This document shows positions 17,098 to 25,715 of a stretch of 64,000 nt of DNA, one piece after another. Positions within the stretch are counted from its first letter, which is position 1; each line of letters starts with the position of its first letter. The notes below the pieces were generated by a model. The model was not told the origin of the DNA and ran no database searches. It was given only the letters and a program-made list of their open reading frames with translations. The translations under genes were made by a program, and so were the position numbers. The DNA is taken from positions 90,241 to 154,240 of the forward strand of contig ONRD01000002.1 in assembly GCA_900320185.1 (NCBI GenBank), given 5' to 3'. Source of the DNA: an uncultured Bacteroidales bacterium. GTDB lineage: Bacteria > Bacteroidota > Bacteroidia > Bacteroidales > UBA932.

Positions 17098-18240
17098 ATG
17101 AAAATAGGAAAATATTCATTCGGTACCGGAGACCGCTTCGGCCATGAAGGCGTCGCCCAGCTCCAGGCCCTTCTCAAGGCTGAGAAGGAGTTCGGGGTCA
17201 GTTTCGTCCCCGTCTGGAACAAGTCCAACAGGGAGCACCAGATAATAGGCACCGAACCCATCCAGACCCGCAAGGAGGCTGACGCTGCCGTCAAGGCCCT
17301 CGGCTACACCGGCCAGTACTTCGTCGATGCCGACCACATCAACCTCACCAATGTGGACCGTTTCATGGAGGCATCCGACTTCTTCACCATCGACGTGGCT
17401 GACTATATCGGGAAGCAGGGCTCTGTCGAGGAGCGTTTCCTCCCCGCGATAAAGGAGGCCGGAAGGATCTACAGGCATATCGCAGAATGCAAGGGAGCGG
17501 ACAATTTCGTCACCGAGGTCTCGATGGACGAGGTCGACCAGGCCCAGACTCCCGAGGAACTCAGGTACATTCTCCGCGAAATCGCCCGTGAAGGTATTCC
17601 CGTCCAGACGATAGCCCCCAAGTTTACCGGCAGGTTCAACAAAGGAGTCGATTACCGTGGCGACCTCGTGAGGTTCGAGAAGGAATTCGAACAGGACCTC
17701 CTGGTGATTGACGAGGCTGTCAGGGAGTACGGACTTCCCGAGAACCTGAAGCTTTCCATCCATTCCGGCTCGGACAAGTTCTCGATCTATCCGATAATGG
17801 GACGTCTGATCCGCAAGTACGACAAGGGAATCCACATCAAGACGGCCGGAACCACCTGGCTTGAAGAGAACATCGGGCTTGCGGTGGCGGACCCGGCAGC
17901 CCTGGAACTTGCAAAGAAGATATATGTCAATGCCCTGGGCCGCATGGATGAACTGACCGTCCCTTATGCTACGGTGATAGATGTGGATGTGGACGCCCTG
18001 CCTTCTCCCGAGGAGGTTGCCGCCTGGGATGCCCAGACCTATGCCAGGACGATGCGCCACAACCAGCAGGATCCCCTTTACAATCCTTCTTTCCGGCAGC
18101 TCATACACGTCAGCTACAAGATAGCTGCGGAACTCGGAGACGAGTATTATCCCGCTCTCGAGAAGCATTCGGCAGTGATTGCCGAGCAGGTTATCGAGAA
18201 CCTGTGCGAACGTCATATCAAGAGACTTTTCAGTGAATAG
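17098..18240 (+). CDS. uxaE: tagaturonate epimerase family protein (UxaE-like)
   Basis: 380 residues. The opening MKIGKYSFGTGDRFGHEGVA and the segments NKSNREHQIIGTEP, YFVDADHINLTNVDRF and DFFTIDVADYIG match my recollection of the UxaE family, which interconverts tagaturonate and fructuronate and so joins the galacturonate and glucuronate routes. A later LSIHSGSDKFSIYPIMG stretch is probably part of the metal/substrate site of the TIM-like fold. Neighbours (KDG kinase, SDR mannonate-type oxidoreductase) support a hexuronate role. It is somewhat shorter than the Thermotoga enzyme as I remember it, so a related sugar-acid epimerase is possible. The gap to gnd is 24 bases, to the SDR gene 4 bases. 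Confidence 0.72.
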   Translation: MKIGKYSFGTGDRFGHEGVAQLQALLKAEKEFGVSFVPVWNKSNREHQIIGTEPIQTRKEADAAVKALGYTGQYFVDADHINLTNVDRFMEASDFFTIDVADYIGKQGSVEERFLPAIKEAGRIYRHIAECKGADNFVTEVSMDEVDQAQTPEELRYILREIAREGIPVQTIAPKFTGRFNKGVDYRGDLVRFEKEFEQDLLVIDEAVREYGLPENLKLSIHSGSDKFSIYPIMGRLIRKYDKGIHIKTAGTTWLEENIGLAVADPAALELAKKIYVNALGRMDELTVPYATVIDVDVDALPSPEEVAAWDAQTYARTMRHNQQDPLYNPSFRQLIHVSYKIAAELGDEYYPALEKHSAVIAEQVIENLCERHIKRLFSE

Positions 18241-18244
18241 GACC

Positions 18245-19084
18245 ATGAAGTATTCATTCGACGACCTTAAAGGCAGGAACTGCGTCATCACCGGAGGTTT
18301 CGGGGTGATTGGGATGGCGCTTACGAGAGGACTGGCGGAAGCCGGTGTGAACCTGGCTGTCATCAGCCGTGCCAAAGACAATCCGGAGAAGGGGGAGGCT
18401 ATTGCAAGGGAGTTCGGGACCAAGTGTCTCGGAATCTCGGCCAGCACCCTTGACAAGGAGGCCTTGCTCCAGGCAAGGGACCTTATCCATGAGAAGTTGG
18501 GTAAGATCGACTATCTGATCAACTGCGCCGGCGGGAATTCTCCCAAAGCTACATGCAAGGTGGAGCAGATGACCAAGGACGATGACCTGGCGGACACTTT
18601 CTATGGGCTGGACCTTGAAGGATTCGACTTCGTTTTCGACCTCAATTTCAAGGGGACCCTGCTTGCGACGATGGTCTTCACCCAGGACATGCTGGAGGCC
18701 GGCAAGGGGAATGTCCTCAATATTTCCTCCATGAACTCGATCCGCCCGCTTACCAAGATACCGGCCTACTCGGCTGCAAAGGGCGCCATCAACAACTTCA
18801 CCCAGTGGTATGCCGTCCATGTCGCCCAGACCGGGATACGTTGCAATGCCATCGCTCCGGGATTCTTCCTGACCAACCAGAACCGTTTCCTGCTCACCGA
18901 CGAGCAGACAGGGGAACTGAAACCCCGGGGCAGGAAGATCATAGCCAACACTCCGACCCACAAGTTCGGTGAGCCTGAGGACCTGGTCGGTACGATGCTT
19001 TACCTGCTCAGTGACATCTCCGCCTTCGTGACCGGAGTCGTGATTCCGGTCGACGGCGGCTACAGCGCTTTCGGAGGGGTTTGA
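18245..19084 (+). CDS. SDR oxidoreductase, D-mannonate/fructuronate-type
   Basis: 279 residues of the short-chain dehydrogenase family: nucleotide-binding VITGGFGVIGMAL near residue 15, NCAGG near 95, the Ser of ISSMNS near 160, and the catalytic Tyr-Lys in YSAAKGA near 173-179. The C-terminus (VTGVVIPVDGGYSAFGGV) is typical of the D-mannonate oxidoreductases found in uxu/uxa operons, which reduce fructuronate to mannonate. I chose ATG 18245 because the open frame upstream overlaps the epimerase gene. As last gene of the operon it is followed by a strong hairpin at 19127. Mannonate dehydratase (UxuA) is not in this window. Confidence 0.8.
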   Translation: MKYSFDDLKGRNCVITGGFGVIGMALTRGLAEAGVNLAVISRAKDNPEKGEAIAREFGTKCLGISASTLDKEALLQARDLIHEKLGKIDYLINCAGGNSPKATCKVEQMTKDDDLADTFYGLDLEGFDFVFDLNFKGTLLATMVFTQDMLEAGKGNVLNISSMNSIRPLTKIPAYSAAKGAINNFTQWYAVHVAQTGIRCNAIAPGFFLTNQNRFLLTDEQTGELKPRGRKIIANTPTHKFGEPEDLVGTMLYLLSDISAFVTGVVIPVDGGYSAFGGV

Positions 19085-19126
19085 CGTAGAGATGTAAATG
19101 CTTTCCTTTATCGGGAAGCTTGTGAA

Positions 19127-19164
19127 ATGCAGGGCTCATTCGACAGGCTGAATGGGCCCTGCAT
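19127..19164 (+). terminator. hairpin after the hexuronate operon
   Basis: A 15-base-pair stem (ATGCAGGGCTCATTC with GAATGGGCCCTGCAT, one G-T pair) and an 8-base loop, 42 bases after the last stop. The trailing U tract is weak, so it may stabilise the 3' end rather than terminate alone. The rest of 19165-19310 shows nothing recognisable. Confidence 0.55.
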
Positions 19165-19313
19165 CCTTGTTATCGGTGTCGTAGTACTTTTCGCAGAGCG
19201 GGTCGGGGACGAGCCGGCGTTGGAGGGCGGTGCCGCAGTGCCTTGCCCCGGAGTCGGTGCAGGGGACGGCGAAGTAGTGGATAATGCGCCAATAATCAAA
19301 AAATAAACGCCAT

Positions 19314-19344
19314 TTGTAATAATCAGGCAATACTTGTATATTTG
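19314..19344 (+). promoter_or_regulatory. promoter of the fucosidase gene
   Basis: TTG at 19314-19316, a 20-base spacer, TATATTTG at 19337-19344. It excludes the in-frame codon at 19342 as a start and supports ATG 19369. Confidence 0.75.
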
Positions 19345-19368
19345 CGTATAACACTAGAATTTCCCGAC

Positions 19369-20697
19369 ATGAAGACACTGAAGTACATCCTGGCCGCAAG
19401 TCTGTTGCTGGCGACATCGCTGGCAGCATATCCGCAGAACTACATACCCTCCGAGGAGAACCTTGCCGCCCGGAAGGAATTCTCCCGTGAGCGTTTCGGA
19501 ATATTCCTTCATTGGGGAATCTACGCTTCCTATGCGCAAGGGGAGTGGTACTTGAACACCGGTGAGCTGGATGCGGGAATCTATTCCAAGGCGGCTTCCG
19601 GCTTCTACCCGGCCAATTACGATGCCTCCGCCTGGGTCAAGGCCTTCAAGGATGCCGGTGCTGAATATGTCACCATCACCTCCCGCCACCATGACGGCTT
19701 CTCGATGTTTGACACGAAGGTTTCGGACTATGACATAGTGGACGCGACTCCATTCGGCCGGGACGTAATCGCAGAGCTGGCCCGGGCCTGCCATTCCGAA
19801 GGACTTGACCTCCATTTCTACTATTCCATCCTCGACTGGATGAGGGAGGATTACCCGGTCGGGAATTCCGGCAGGAAAACCGGCCGGCGCACGGACCGCC
19901 AGGACTACGGGCACTATTTTGAATTCATGAAGGCGCAGTGCAAGGAACTGATGGACAACTATGCTCCGGTACGCGCCCTCTGGTTCGACGGCTACTGGGA
20001 CCAGCCGTCGTCATTCGACTGGAGGATGCCGGAGTTCTACAGGTACCTGCATTCCCTCCATCCCGAGCTCATGATCGGGAACAACCACCATATCCTTCCC
20101 ATAGAGGGGGAAGATTTCCAGATGTTCGAGAAGGATTTCCCGGGGCAGAACACCACCGGTTTCGCTCCGGACCAGAAGGTGAGCGAATCCCTGCCGCTCG
20201 AGATGTGCCAGACGATGAACCACACTTGGGGTTATTCCGTGAAGGACCAGGACTACAAGAGTGTTGGGGAACTGGTCCGCACCTTGGCCCGGTGCGTGTC
20301 GATGGACACGAACCTGCTCCTGAATATCGGCCCGATGGCCAATGGAGAACTCCCCGGAGCCGCCCTGGAGAGGCTCGAGGGCATCGGCAAGTGGATGAGG
20401 GCGAATTCCGAATCCGTCAAGGGCTGCGGCCCCGGCCCCGTAGACGGGCAGGACTGGGGAGTCTCGACTGCACCATCGGAAGGTGACGGCAGGACCTTCT
20501 ATCTCCATGTCTTCAAGGCTCCGGAGGGGTCCCTTGACATCCAGGTCCCCGTGAAATCACGGGTGAAGGAGGTAACGGCCCTCGACGGCGGTGCGCCATT
20601 GCCGTTCACCAAGGCCAGGAAGGCTGCGACCCTGAGCATAGTCCTGCCGGAAATCCCGGCCGACACTGATTATGTGGTCAAGGTCACTCTCAGATAG
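19369..20697 (+). CDS. alpha-L-fucosidase, glycoside hydrolase family 29
   Basis: 442 residues with a signal peptide (cleavage near AAYPQ, residues 19-23). GH29 landmarks: RFGIFLHWGIYASYAQGEWY (43-61), TSRHHDGFSMFDTK (104-117), and the nucleophile Asp as D207 in LWFDGYW. MDTNLLLNIGP near residue 315 is another family signature. The enzyme releases L-fucose from glycans outside the cytoplasm, which would suit host mucin or plant glycans. The acid/base residue varies within GH29 and I cannot place it. It is followed after 23 bases by a GH-like lipoprotein gene, and these probably form a glycan-degradation transcript with the frameshifted gene beyond. No SusC/SusD pair is nearby, so this is not a classical PUL. 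Confidence 0.9.
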   Translation: MKTLKYILAASLLLATSLAAYPQNYIPSEENLAARKEFSRERFGIFLHWGIYASYAQGEWYLNTGELDAGIYSKAASGFYPANYDASAWVKAFKDAGAEYVTITSRHHDGFSMFDTKVSDYDIVDATPFGRDVIAELARACHSEGLDLHFYYSILDWMREDYPVGNSGRKTGRRTDRQDYGHYFEFMKAQCKELMDNYAPVRALWFDGYWDQPSSFDWRMPEFYRYLHSLHPELMIGNNHHILPIEGEDFQMFEKDFPGQNTTGFAPDQKVSESLPLEMCQTMNHTWGYSVKDQDYKSVGELVRTLARCVSMDTNLLLNIGPMANGELPGAALERLEGIGKWMRANSESVKGCGPGPVDGQDWGVSTAPSEGDGRTFYLHVFKAPEGSLDIQVPVKSRVKEVTALDGGAPLPFTKARKAATLSIVLPEIPADTDYVVKVTLR

Positions 20698-20720
20698 TTT
20701 TTTTTAATCGATATCGTCCT

Positions 20721-21914
20721 ATGAAATCATTGCAACTGACTGTTGCCGCCCTGCTGGCGGCATTGCTTTCGGCGGGCTGCGCCCGCGAAGCGGGGACTCC
20801 TGAGGCCGAGCTGCCTATCCTTGCCTGGTACAGTATCCCGGCAGAACATCTCTCCCTCGAGCGTTTCCAGGAACTGAAGGAAGCCGGATTCAACATCAAT
20901 TTCTCGCACATCGGTTCCTTCGAGGATGCCGTCAAGAGCCTGGACTATGCCGAGCAGGCCGGTGTCAAGGTGATGTTCACCTGCCAGGAGCTCCGTACGG
21001 ACACGGAGAACACTGTCCTCAAAGTCAAGGACCATCCCGCCTTGTACGGCTATTTCCTCCGCGACGAGCCGGCCAACAAGGATTTTCCCGACCTTGCCGA
21101 GTGGGCCGCTAAGATCAAGGCGGTCGACCCCGACCACGTCATCTACCTCAATCTTTTCCCGAATTATGCCCCGGATGAGGTCCTGGGTTCCACTTACCCC
21201 GAACATGTCCGCAAGTTCATAGACGAAGTCAAACTGCCCCTGGTGTCCTTCGACTTCTATCCCGTCACCGAAGGCGGGATCCGCGAGCGCTGGTGGGAGA
21301 ACCTTGAAGTCATCTCCAGGGAAAGCGCCGCTGCCGGACTTCCTTTCTGGGCTTTCGCCCTTTCGACGGCCCACAAGCCCTATCCGGTCCCTACCATGGC
21401 GTCGCTCCGGCTTCAGTTCTACACCGACCTTGCGTACGGAGCCCAGGGTCTCCAGTATTTCACATATTGGAATCCCGTTCCCGGTACATGGGACTTCCAT
21501 GACGCCCCGATAGACCTGGACGGCAACCGTACCCCGGTTTATGACCTGGTCAAGGAGATGAACGTCGAACTGCAGGCCCGTGCAGGGGTATTCGTCGGAG
21601 CAAAGGTGCTCAGCGTCCGCCATGCCGGCGAGACCGTGCCTCCCGGAGTCACCCCTCTCGGGGAACTTCCCGCTCCGCTCACTACCCTTGACACCCATGG
21701 GAACGGCGCGGTGGTTTCAATGCTGGAGAACGGACCTTACCGCTACCTGGTCATCGTCAACCGCAGCCTTGACGCAGGATTCGACTACGACATCGCCTTC
21801 TCCGGGAAGGTGTCCGTGATCGGCCGGGACGGAAAGGCCACGAAGTTCTCCGGCAAGGCCCCCATGCATCTTGAAGAAGGCGACTGCGCATTATTCCGCT
21901 GGAAAGCGCAGTAG
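20721..21914 (+). CDS. lipoprotein with a glycoside-hydrolase-like TIM barrel
   Basis: 397 residues with a lipoprotein signal (LLSAGCAREAG, Cys ~20). The body begins LPILAWYSIPAEHLSLERFQELKEAGFN, then alternates strand/helix in the way of a GH-A clan barrel; YGYFLRDEPAN near residue 112 is a good candidate for an acid/base Glu, and LVSFDFYPVTEGG near 175 is a later strand. The last ~100 residues form a beta domain. It resembles proteins annotated as GH42-like or simply hypothetical in Bacteroidota; I cannot name the family. It is surface- or periplasm-anchored and sits between the fucosidase and another GH-like lipoprotein, so a role in fucosylated glycan breakdown is likely but inferred. Confidence 0.7.
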   Translation: MKSLQLTVAALLAALLSAGCAREAGTPEAELPILAWYSIPAEHLSLERFQELKEAGFNINFSHIGSFEDAVKSLDYAEQAGVKVMFTCQELRTDTENTVLKVKDHPALYGYFLRDEPANKDFPDLAEWAAKIKAVDPDHVIYLNLFPNYAPDEVLGSTYPEHVRKFIDEVKLPLVSFDFYPVTEGGIRERWWENLEVISRESAAAGLPFWAFALSTAHKPYPVPTMASLRLQFYTDLAYGAQGLQYFTYWNPVPGTWDFHDAPIDLDGNRTPVYDLVKEMNVELQARAGVFVGAKVLSVRHAGETVPPGVTPLGELPAPLTTLDTHGNGAVVSMLENGPYRYLVIVNRSLDAGFDYDIAFSGKVSVIGRDGKATKFSGKAPMHLEEGDCALFRWKAQ

Positions 21915-21966
21915 CCCTTTTCCCCAGCCGGACTCGATTCTGTCTCATGGAATAAACGACCGACCT

Positions 21967-24040
21967 ATGAAACATCTATGCTACTTTAAAGCCACGCTGC
22001 GGCTTCTGGCCGCATTGTGCTGTGCCGCCCTGGCGTCATGCTCGTCCCCGTCCACGGGAGAGCAGGAACAAAGCGATTTCCGGATGATGGTGCGCCTTTG
22101 GCCGGTCCATCACAATGATTCGACCCTGACGGACCAGCTGATCACCGCTTTCCGGAAATATGACTTCTGTGACGAGGTCTGGCTGTGCTCAGAGACCCCT
22201 GCCACCCACGAACTTTCATGGCACGCTCCGTCCGCCCGCCGCATGGGAGTCGCCGCCAGGAAGTTCCGTGATGCCGGAATCATTCCGTCCCTGCAGGTCG
22301 TAGCCCTCGGCCATGGGGACGGGGCGGTCTCCTTCGGCCCTATCAAGGACACTACCATCCACTGGGGAACGATGGTAGGGCCGAACGGGGAAGTGACGGC
22401 TTCGGTCAATTGCCCGAGGCAGTCCTTATGTCAGCGAGGTACATCCCCACAGCCTCTATCTGGACGACGACCTTCGGGTCACAAATCATGTCCCTGCTCC
22501 TTTCGGATGCTTCTGCGACACCTGCATCACCCTGTTCAACAGGCAGTTCGGCTACTCCTTCGGCAGAGAATCCCTGGTAGGTGCCCTTATTGCCAACCAG
22601 GGAGACGGCAAGGTCCGCAGCGACTGGATCGCCTTCGGGCAGGAGAGCCTGGCCGGGGTGGTGCGAGCCATATCACGAGGAGTCCACCGTGTCAGTCCTG
22701 AAACACGGATAGGATTGCAGCATACTGCCTTCCATGACCAGCTCCTGGAGGGATGGGACTGGAATCCGATGTTCCGGGCGATGAAGGAGGAGACCGGCCT
22801 GGACCCGGTGTCGCGTCCGGGACATGGCTTCTATGACGACCATTCCCCGCGCGGGATGATCTCCAAGGGCCTGGGCATAGCCCGGCAGGTCCGTCGGCTT
22901 GAGCCCGGCATAACCGAGATAGCCCCGGAGATCGAAGGCTATCTCCACAAGGCTACCGGCAAGTCGGCCCGCAGCCTCTGCCTCGAGACCATGTACTACC
23001 TCTCCATGGGCGCTACCCAGATGAGCTATGCAATAATCTGCGGCAACGAGGAACCTATGTCCTGGTATGCCGACCATTATTTCAAGGCTCTTTCGCAGTG
23101 GAAGCCCTTTGCCCGGGAATATGCCGATTTCAACCGGGGCACGCTGCCTTCGGGGATAGACCCTTTCATCAGCAAGTCCCTTGTCCTGAGGAACGTGGAT
23201 CCGGGCGAGGACCCGTGGGCATGGATCCGTACTTCCGCCGGAGACCAGGCGGTGGACCTTGAGACGCTGGGGTTGCCATTCGCACCGGAAGATCCCCGCA
23301 GCCCTGTCCTGATGCTCGACATGGAGGATGTCCGGGGCATGGGCGACGACGAACTGAGGGAACTCCTCTCTTCCAGGAACATTGTGATGGAACTGGGATC
23401 GTGGAACCTTCTCGAGAGCCGTGGCCTGGTGCAGGGATTCGTCCCGGCGGAACCTCCCTCCCGTGATTGCGGAGACTATGACAGCCCCCACATCACTCCC
23501 GGAGCAAGGTATTCAGACCTTGTCTCCACCTTCCGTTTCTTCGAGAACTCCGGTGGGGCCGCTGAAGCCACACCTTCATCGGACGGAGGGCCTTCAGGTG
23601 TGAGCCGTGCTGCAACTGATGGCAGGCAGGGGGGATGCAGGGTGGCCGTCGTGCCTTCCCTGGGCGTCAACCTGGTTGCCGGCGCCGGCTTCAACGGTGC
23701 CTGGCGCCTCGCCCTTCTCCATGCCTTCGACTGGGCTTCGGGCAATGCCCTTCCCGCCGTGCTCGAGAGTTTCGCGCAGGCCGCCGTGGTACCCCGCAAG
23801 GATGCGCAGGGCCGTCTCAGGTCGGTGGCCATCCTCAATTGCAGCATATCCCCGGAGGAGTCATATATCCTTCGCCTGCGCACTGGCCTGCATGAGGGGG
23901 ACCCTGCCCCGAAGTTCGTCTGGAAGAAGCAAGGATGCCGCGACCAGGTCCTGCATGCAGAAAAGGACGGCGAGGATTTCCTCCTCACCGTCCCTGTCCT
24001 TGAAGGGTGGAACTTCGGCTGGATCGCAGTGGAACTCTAG
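21967..24040 (+). pseudogene. GH42-like lipoprotein gene with a frameshift
   Basis: One gene in two frames. From ATG 21967 the reading gives a lipoprotein signal (AALASCSSPS) and FRMMVRLWPVHHNDS, continuing to NCPR at about 22420. The continuation lies in the next frame: about 22421 onward reads GSPYVSEVHPHSLYLDD, then FGCFCDTCITLFNRQFGYSF and WIAFGQESLAGVVRAISRG, straight on to the stop at 24038-24040. The Cys-x-Cys-x-x-Cys (CFCDTC) segment is common in GH42-type barrels. Without the shift the product would be about 690 residues. The first frame runs on as nonsense to 22701. Either the gene is recently broken or a single base is wrong in the assembly; both halves keep normal codon use. The DIAPEIEGYLHK-type region (EIAPEIEGY) may carry a catalytic Glu. 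Confidence 0.8.
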
Positions 24041-24105
24041 CCGTGACCGCATGGCAGCCGCCCTGCAGCACTCATGTGCCTTGGCGGCAATCTCACTGAA
24101 CAATG

Positions 24106-24867
24106 TCAGTAGAGATCCTTGAAGGCGAAGTCGACAATGAAATCAACTATCCGCGGGATCACTGCCTCCATGTAGCGGCGGCCTTTGGCGGCAGAGGCCT
24201 TGCCCGGATTACCCACGCCTGTGTCCGAGGTTGTCCTGGCCCAGTCCCTTGGTGCCCAGGCAACCTTTTCGTTCAGGCCCTGTATGGCGAAACTGCGGGA
24301 CTCGCCTTTCCCGGCGAGGTCCATCCGGACTTCATCCGGATAATAGTGCAGCATCACCGACGTCTCCAGTTCGCCGGCATGGTCGTCTTCCTCCTCCTCG
24401 AAGAACCCGTCCCTTTTCACTATGTTGAACCACTCGTTGTGGCAGATGGTGAATCCGGGATTGGCTATCATCAGGTCGCGGATCATTCCCTTGAAGATGT
24501 TGCCTCCATGCCCGCTCATTATCAGCAGTTTCCGTATTCCCTGACGGTCCAGGGAGAACACGATGTCGCGCAGGATCGATTCCTGTGTGGCCTGTGAGGC
24601 ATGGAGGCAGAAGGGGAGTTCGACCTGTCCCGGGTTCTGGGAACCCAGGGGAATTGCAGGGAGCACCATTGCCTTGACCCCTCTGAGGGAGGCTTTCTCC
24701 AGAGCCTCGAAGGCTATGGCCTGGGTGGTGAGCACGTCGGTGCAGTACGGGAGGTGGCGGTTGTGAGGCTCGGTCGAGCCCCAGGGCAGGATCGCCAGAT
24801 GGTAACTGTCCGTCGCGCCCACCTCCCCCCATTTGGCGTAGGTTATGTCGAATCTGGAGCCGGCCAT
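24106..24867 (-). CDS. creatininase family amidohydrolase
   Basis: 253 residues with the creatininase-family metal and catalytic landmarks: ILPWGSTEPHNRHLPYCTD (residues ~26-44, metal-binding Glu/His/Asp), LIMSGHGGNIFKG near 123, and the EEDDHAGELETSVMLHYYPDEV segment near 160. Family members open cyclic amides or cleave amides (creatinine, formamides in cofactor or riboflavin-like pathways) and also act on sugar-related compounds. Here it is the last gene of a ROK-MFS-SIS cluster and its ATG overlaps the SIS gene's stop by one base, so a sugar-linked amide or lactam is the more likely substrate. The true reaction is not known. It converges on the frameshifted GH gene. Confidence 0.8.
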   Translation of the reverse strand: MAGSRFDITYAKWGEVGATDSYHLAILPWGSTEPHNRHLPYCTDVLTTQAIAFEALEKASLRGVKAMVLPAIPLGSQNPGQVELPFCLHASQATQESILRDIVFSLDRQGIRKLLIMSGHGGNIFKGMIRDLMIANPGFTICHNEWFNIVKRDGFFEEEEDDHAGELETSVMLHYYPDEVRMDLAGKGESRSFAIQGLNEKVAWAPRDWARTTSDTGVGNPGKASAAKGRRYMEAVIPRIVDFIVDFAFKDLY

Positions 24868-25631
24868 TACTGAAGTCCTTTGACCCTCCTCTTGTACTCG
24901 GCGGTCGAGGCGGCAAGACGCTCGCGTGCCGTGGCGTCGCCCGGGACATTGTGGGAAGGATTGATCCAGAGCTTGACGCCGCGGGATTCAAGTATTTCGG
25001 CGACGGTGCAGATCGTGAGCCAGACCGTAGTTATGAACGCCATCGTGGAGAGCGGACCGATCTTGTCGAATTCGCTTGCCATCTTGACCGAGGCGTCCTC
25101 GAGAGGGCAGCAGGTGTCCACGACGTAGTCGGCCAGCTGGAAGAGGTTCTTCCCGCAGGAGTGCCGGGGAACCTTGTCGCCGGTCTCGGCAGCCGATCCG
25201 TAGACTATCACCTTCATGCCGCGTTTCTTGGCCTCGAGAGCCATGTCGATGTTGACGGCGTTGATGCCGGTGTGCGAGAAGAGCCACAGGCAGTCCCTGG
25301 AATCGAAGTCCCAGCTTTCCATTATGGTCTTGCCGTAGCCTTCTGTCCTTTCAAGGAAGAGGAACTGGCTCAAGCCCATTTCGCCGACGATGTGGGTGAA
25401 GAAGGTAAGGGGAAGTTCGCAGAGAGGATGGAAGCCTACGAAACCACCGATCCTCGGATACATCTCTTCTATTGGGAGGTTGGCGTGGCCGCAGCCGAAG
25501 GTGTGGATCCAGCGCTCCTGCTGGATCGTGTCGGCCATCACTTCTGCGACTTTGCGGATCTGTTCCATCTGTGTCCCTTCAATCTTGTCCATAACGCCCA
25601 TGGCGTTCTTTTTCCATTGTTCTGCGTACAT
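24867..25631 (-). CDS. SIS-domain phosphosugar-binding protein (UPF0309-like)
   Basis: 254 residues from ATG 25631. The SIS (sugar isomerase) fold is seen in IHTFGCGHANLPIEEMYPR (residues ~40-58), LWLFSHTGINAVNIDMALEAKKRGMKVIVYGS (~115-146), the Ser-His-Thr replacing the usual SxS, and a helical N-terminal cap. This matches the family of SIS proteins often annotated as UPF0309, found beside kinases and transporters of amino sugars. They isomerise or cleave phosphosugars such as N-acetylmuramic acid 6-phosphate or simply bind them. The longer open frame to 25706 was rejected because its first 25 residues are not family-like. It overlaps the creatininase start by one base and follows the MFS gene by 84 bases. 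Confidence 0.8.
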   Translation of the reverse strand: MYAEQWKKNAMGVMDKIEGTQMEQIRKVAEVMADTIQQERWIHTFGCGHANLPIEEMYPRIGGFVGFHPLCELPLTFFTHIVGEMGLSQFLFLERTEGYGKTIMESWDFDSRDCLWLFSHTGINAVNIDMALEAKKRGMKVIVYGSAAETGDKVPRHSCGKNLFQLADYVVDTCCPLEDASVKMASEFDKIGPLSTMAFITTVWLTICTVAEILESRGVKLWINPSHNVPGDATARERLAASTAEYKRRVKGLQ

Positions 25632-25715
25632 TTCTTTGTCGTTTATTAAGAGTTTTTTCTGTTGTGTCGAGTGTATGTCCCGCTCCTGGCGCTCTGGAAG
25701 CGCCATCCGGGAAAG

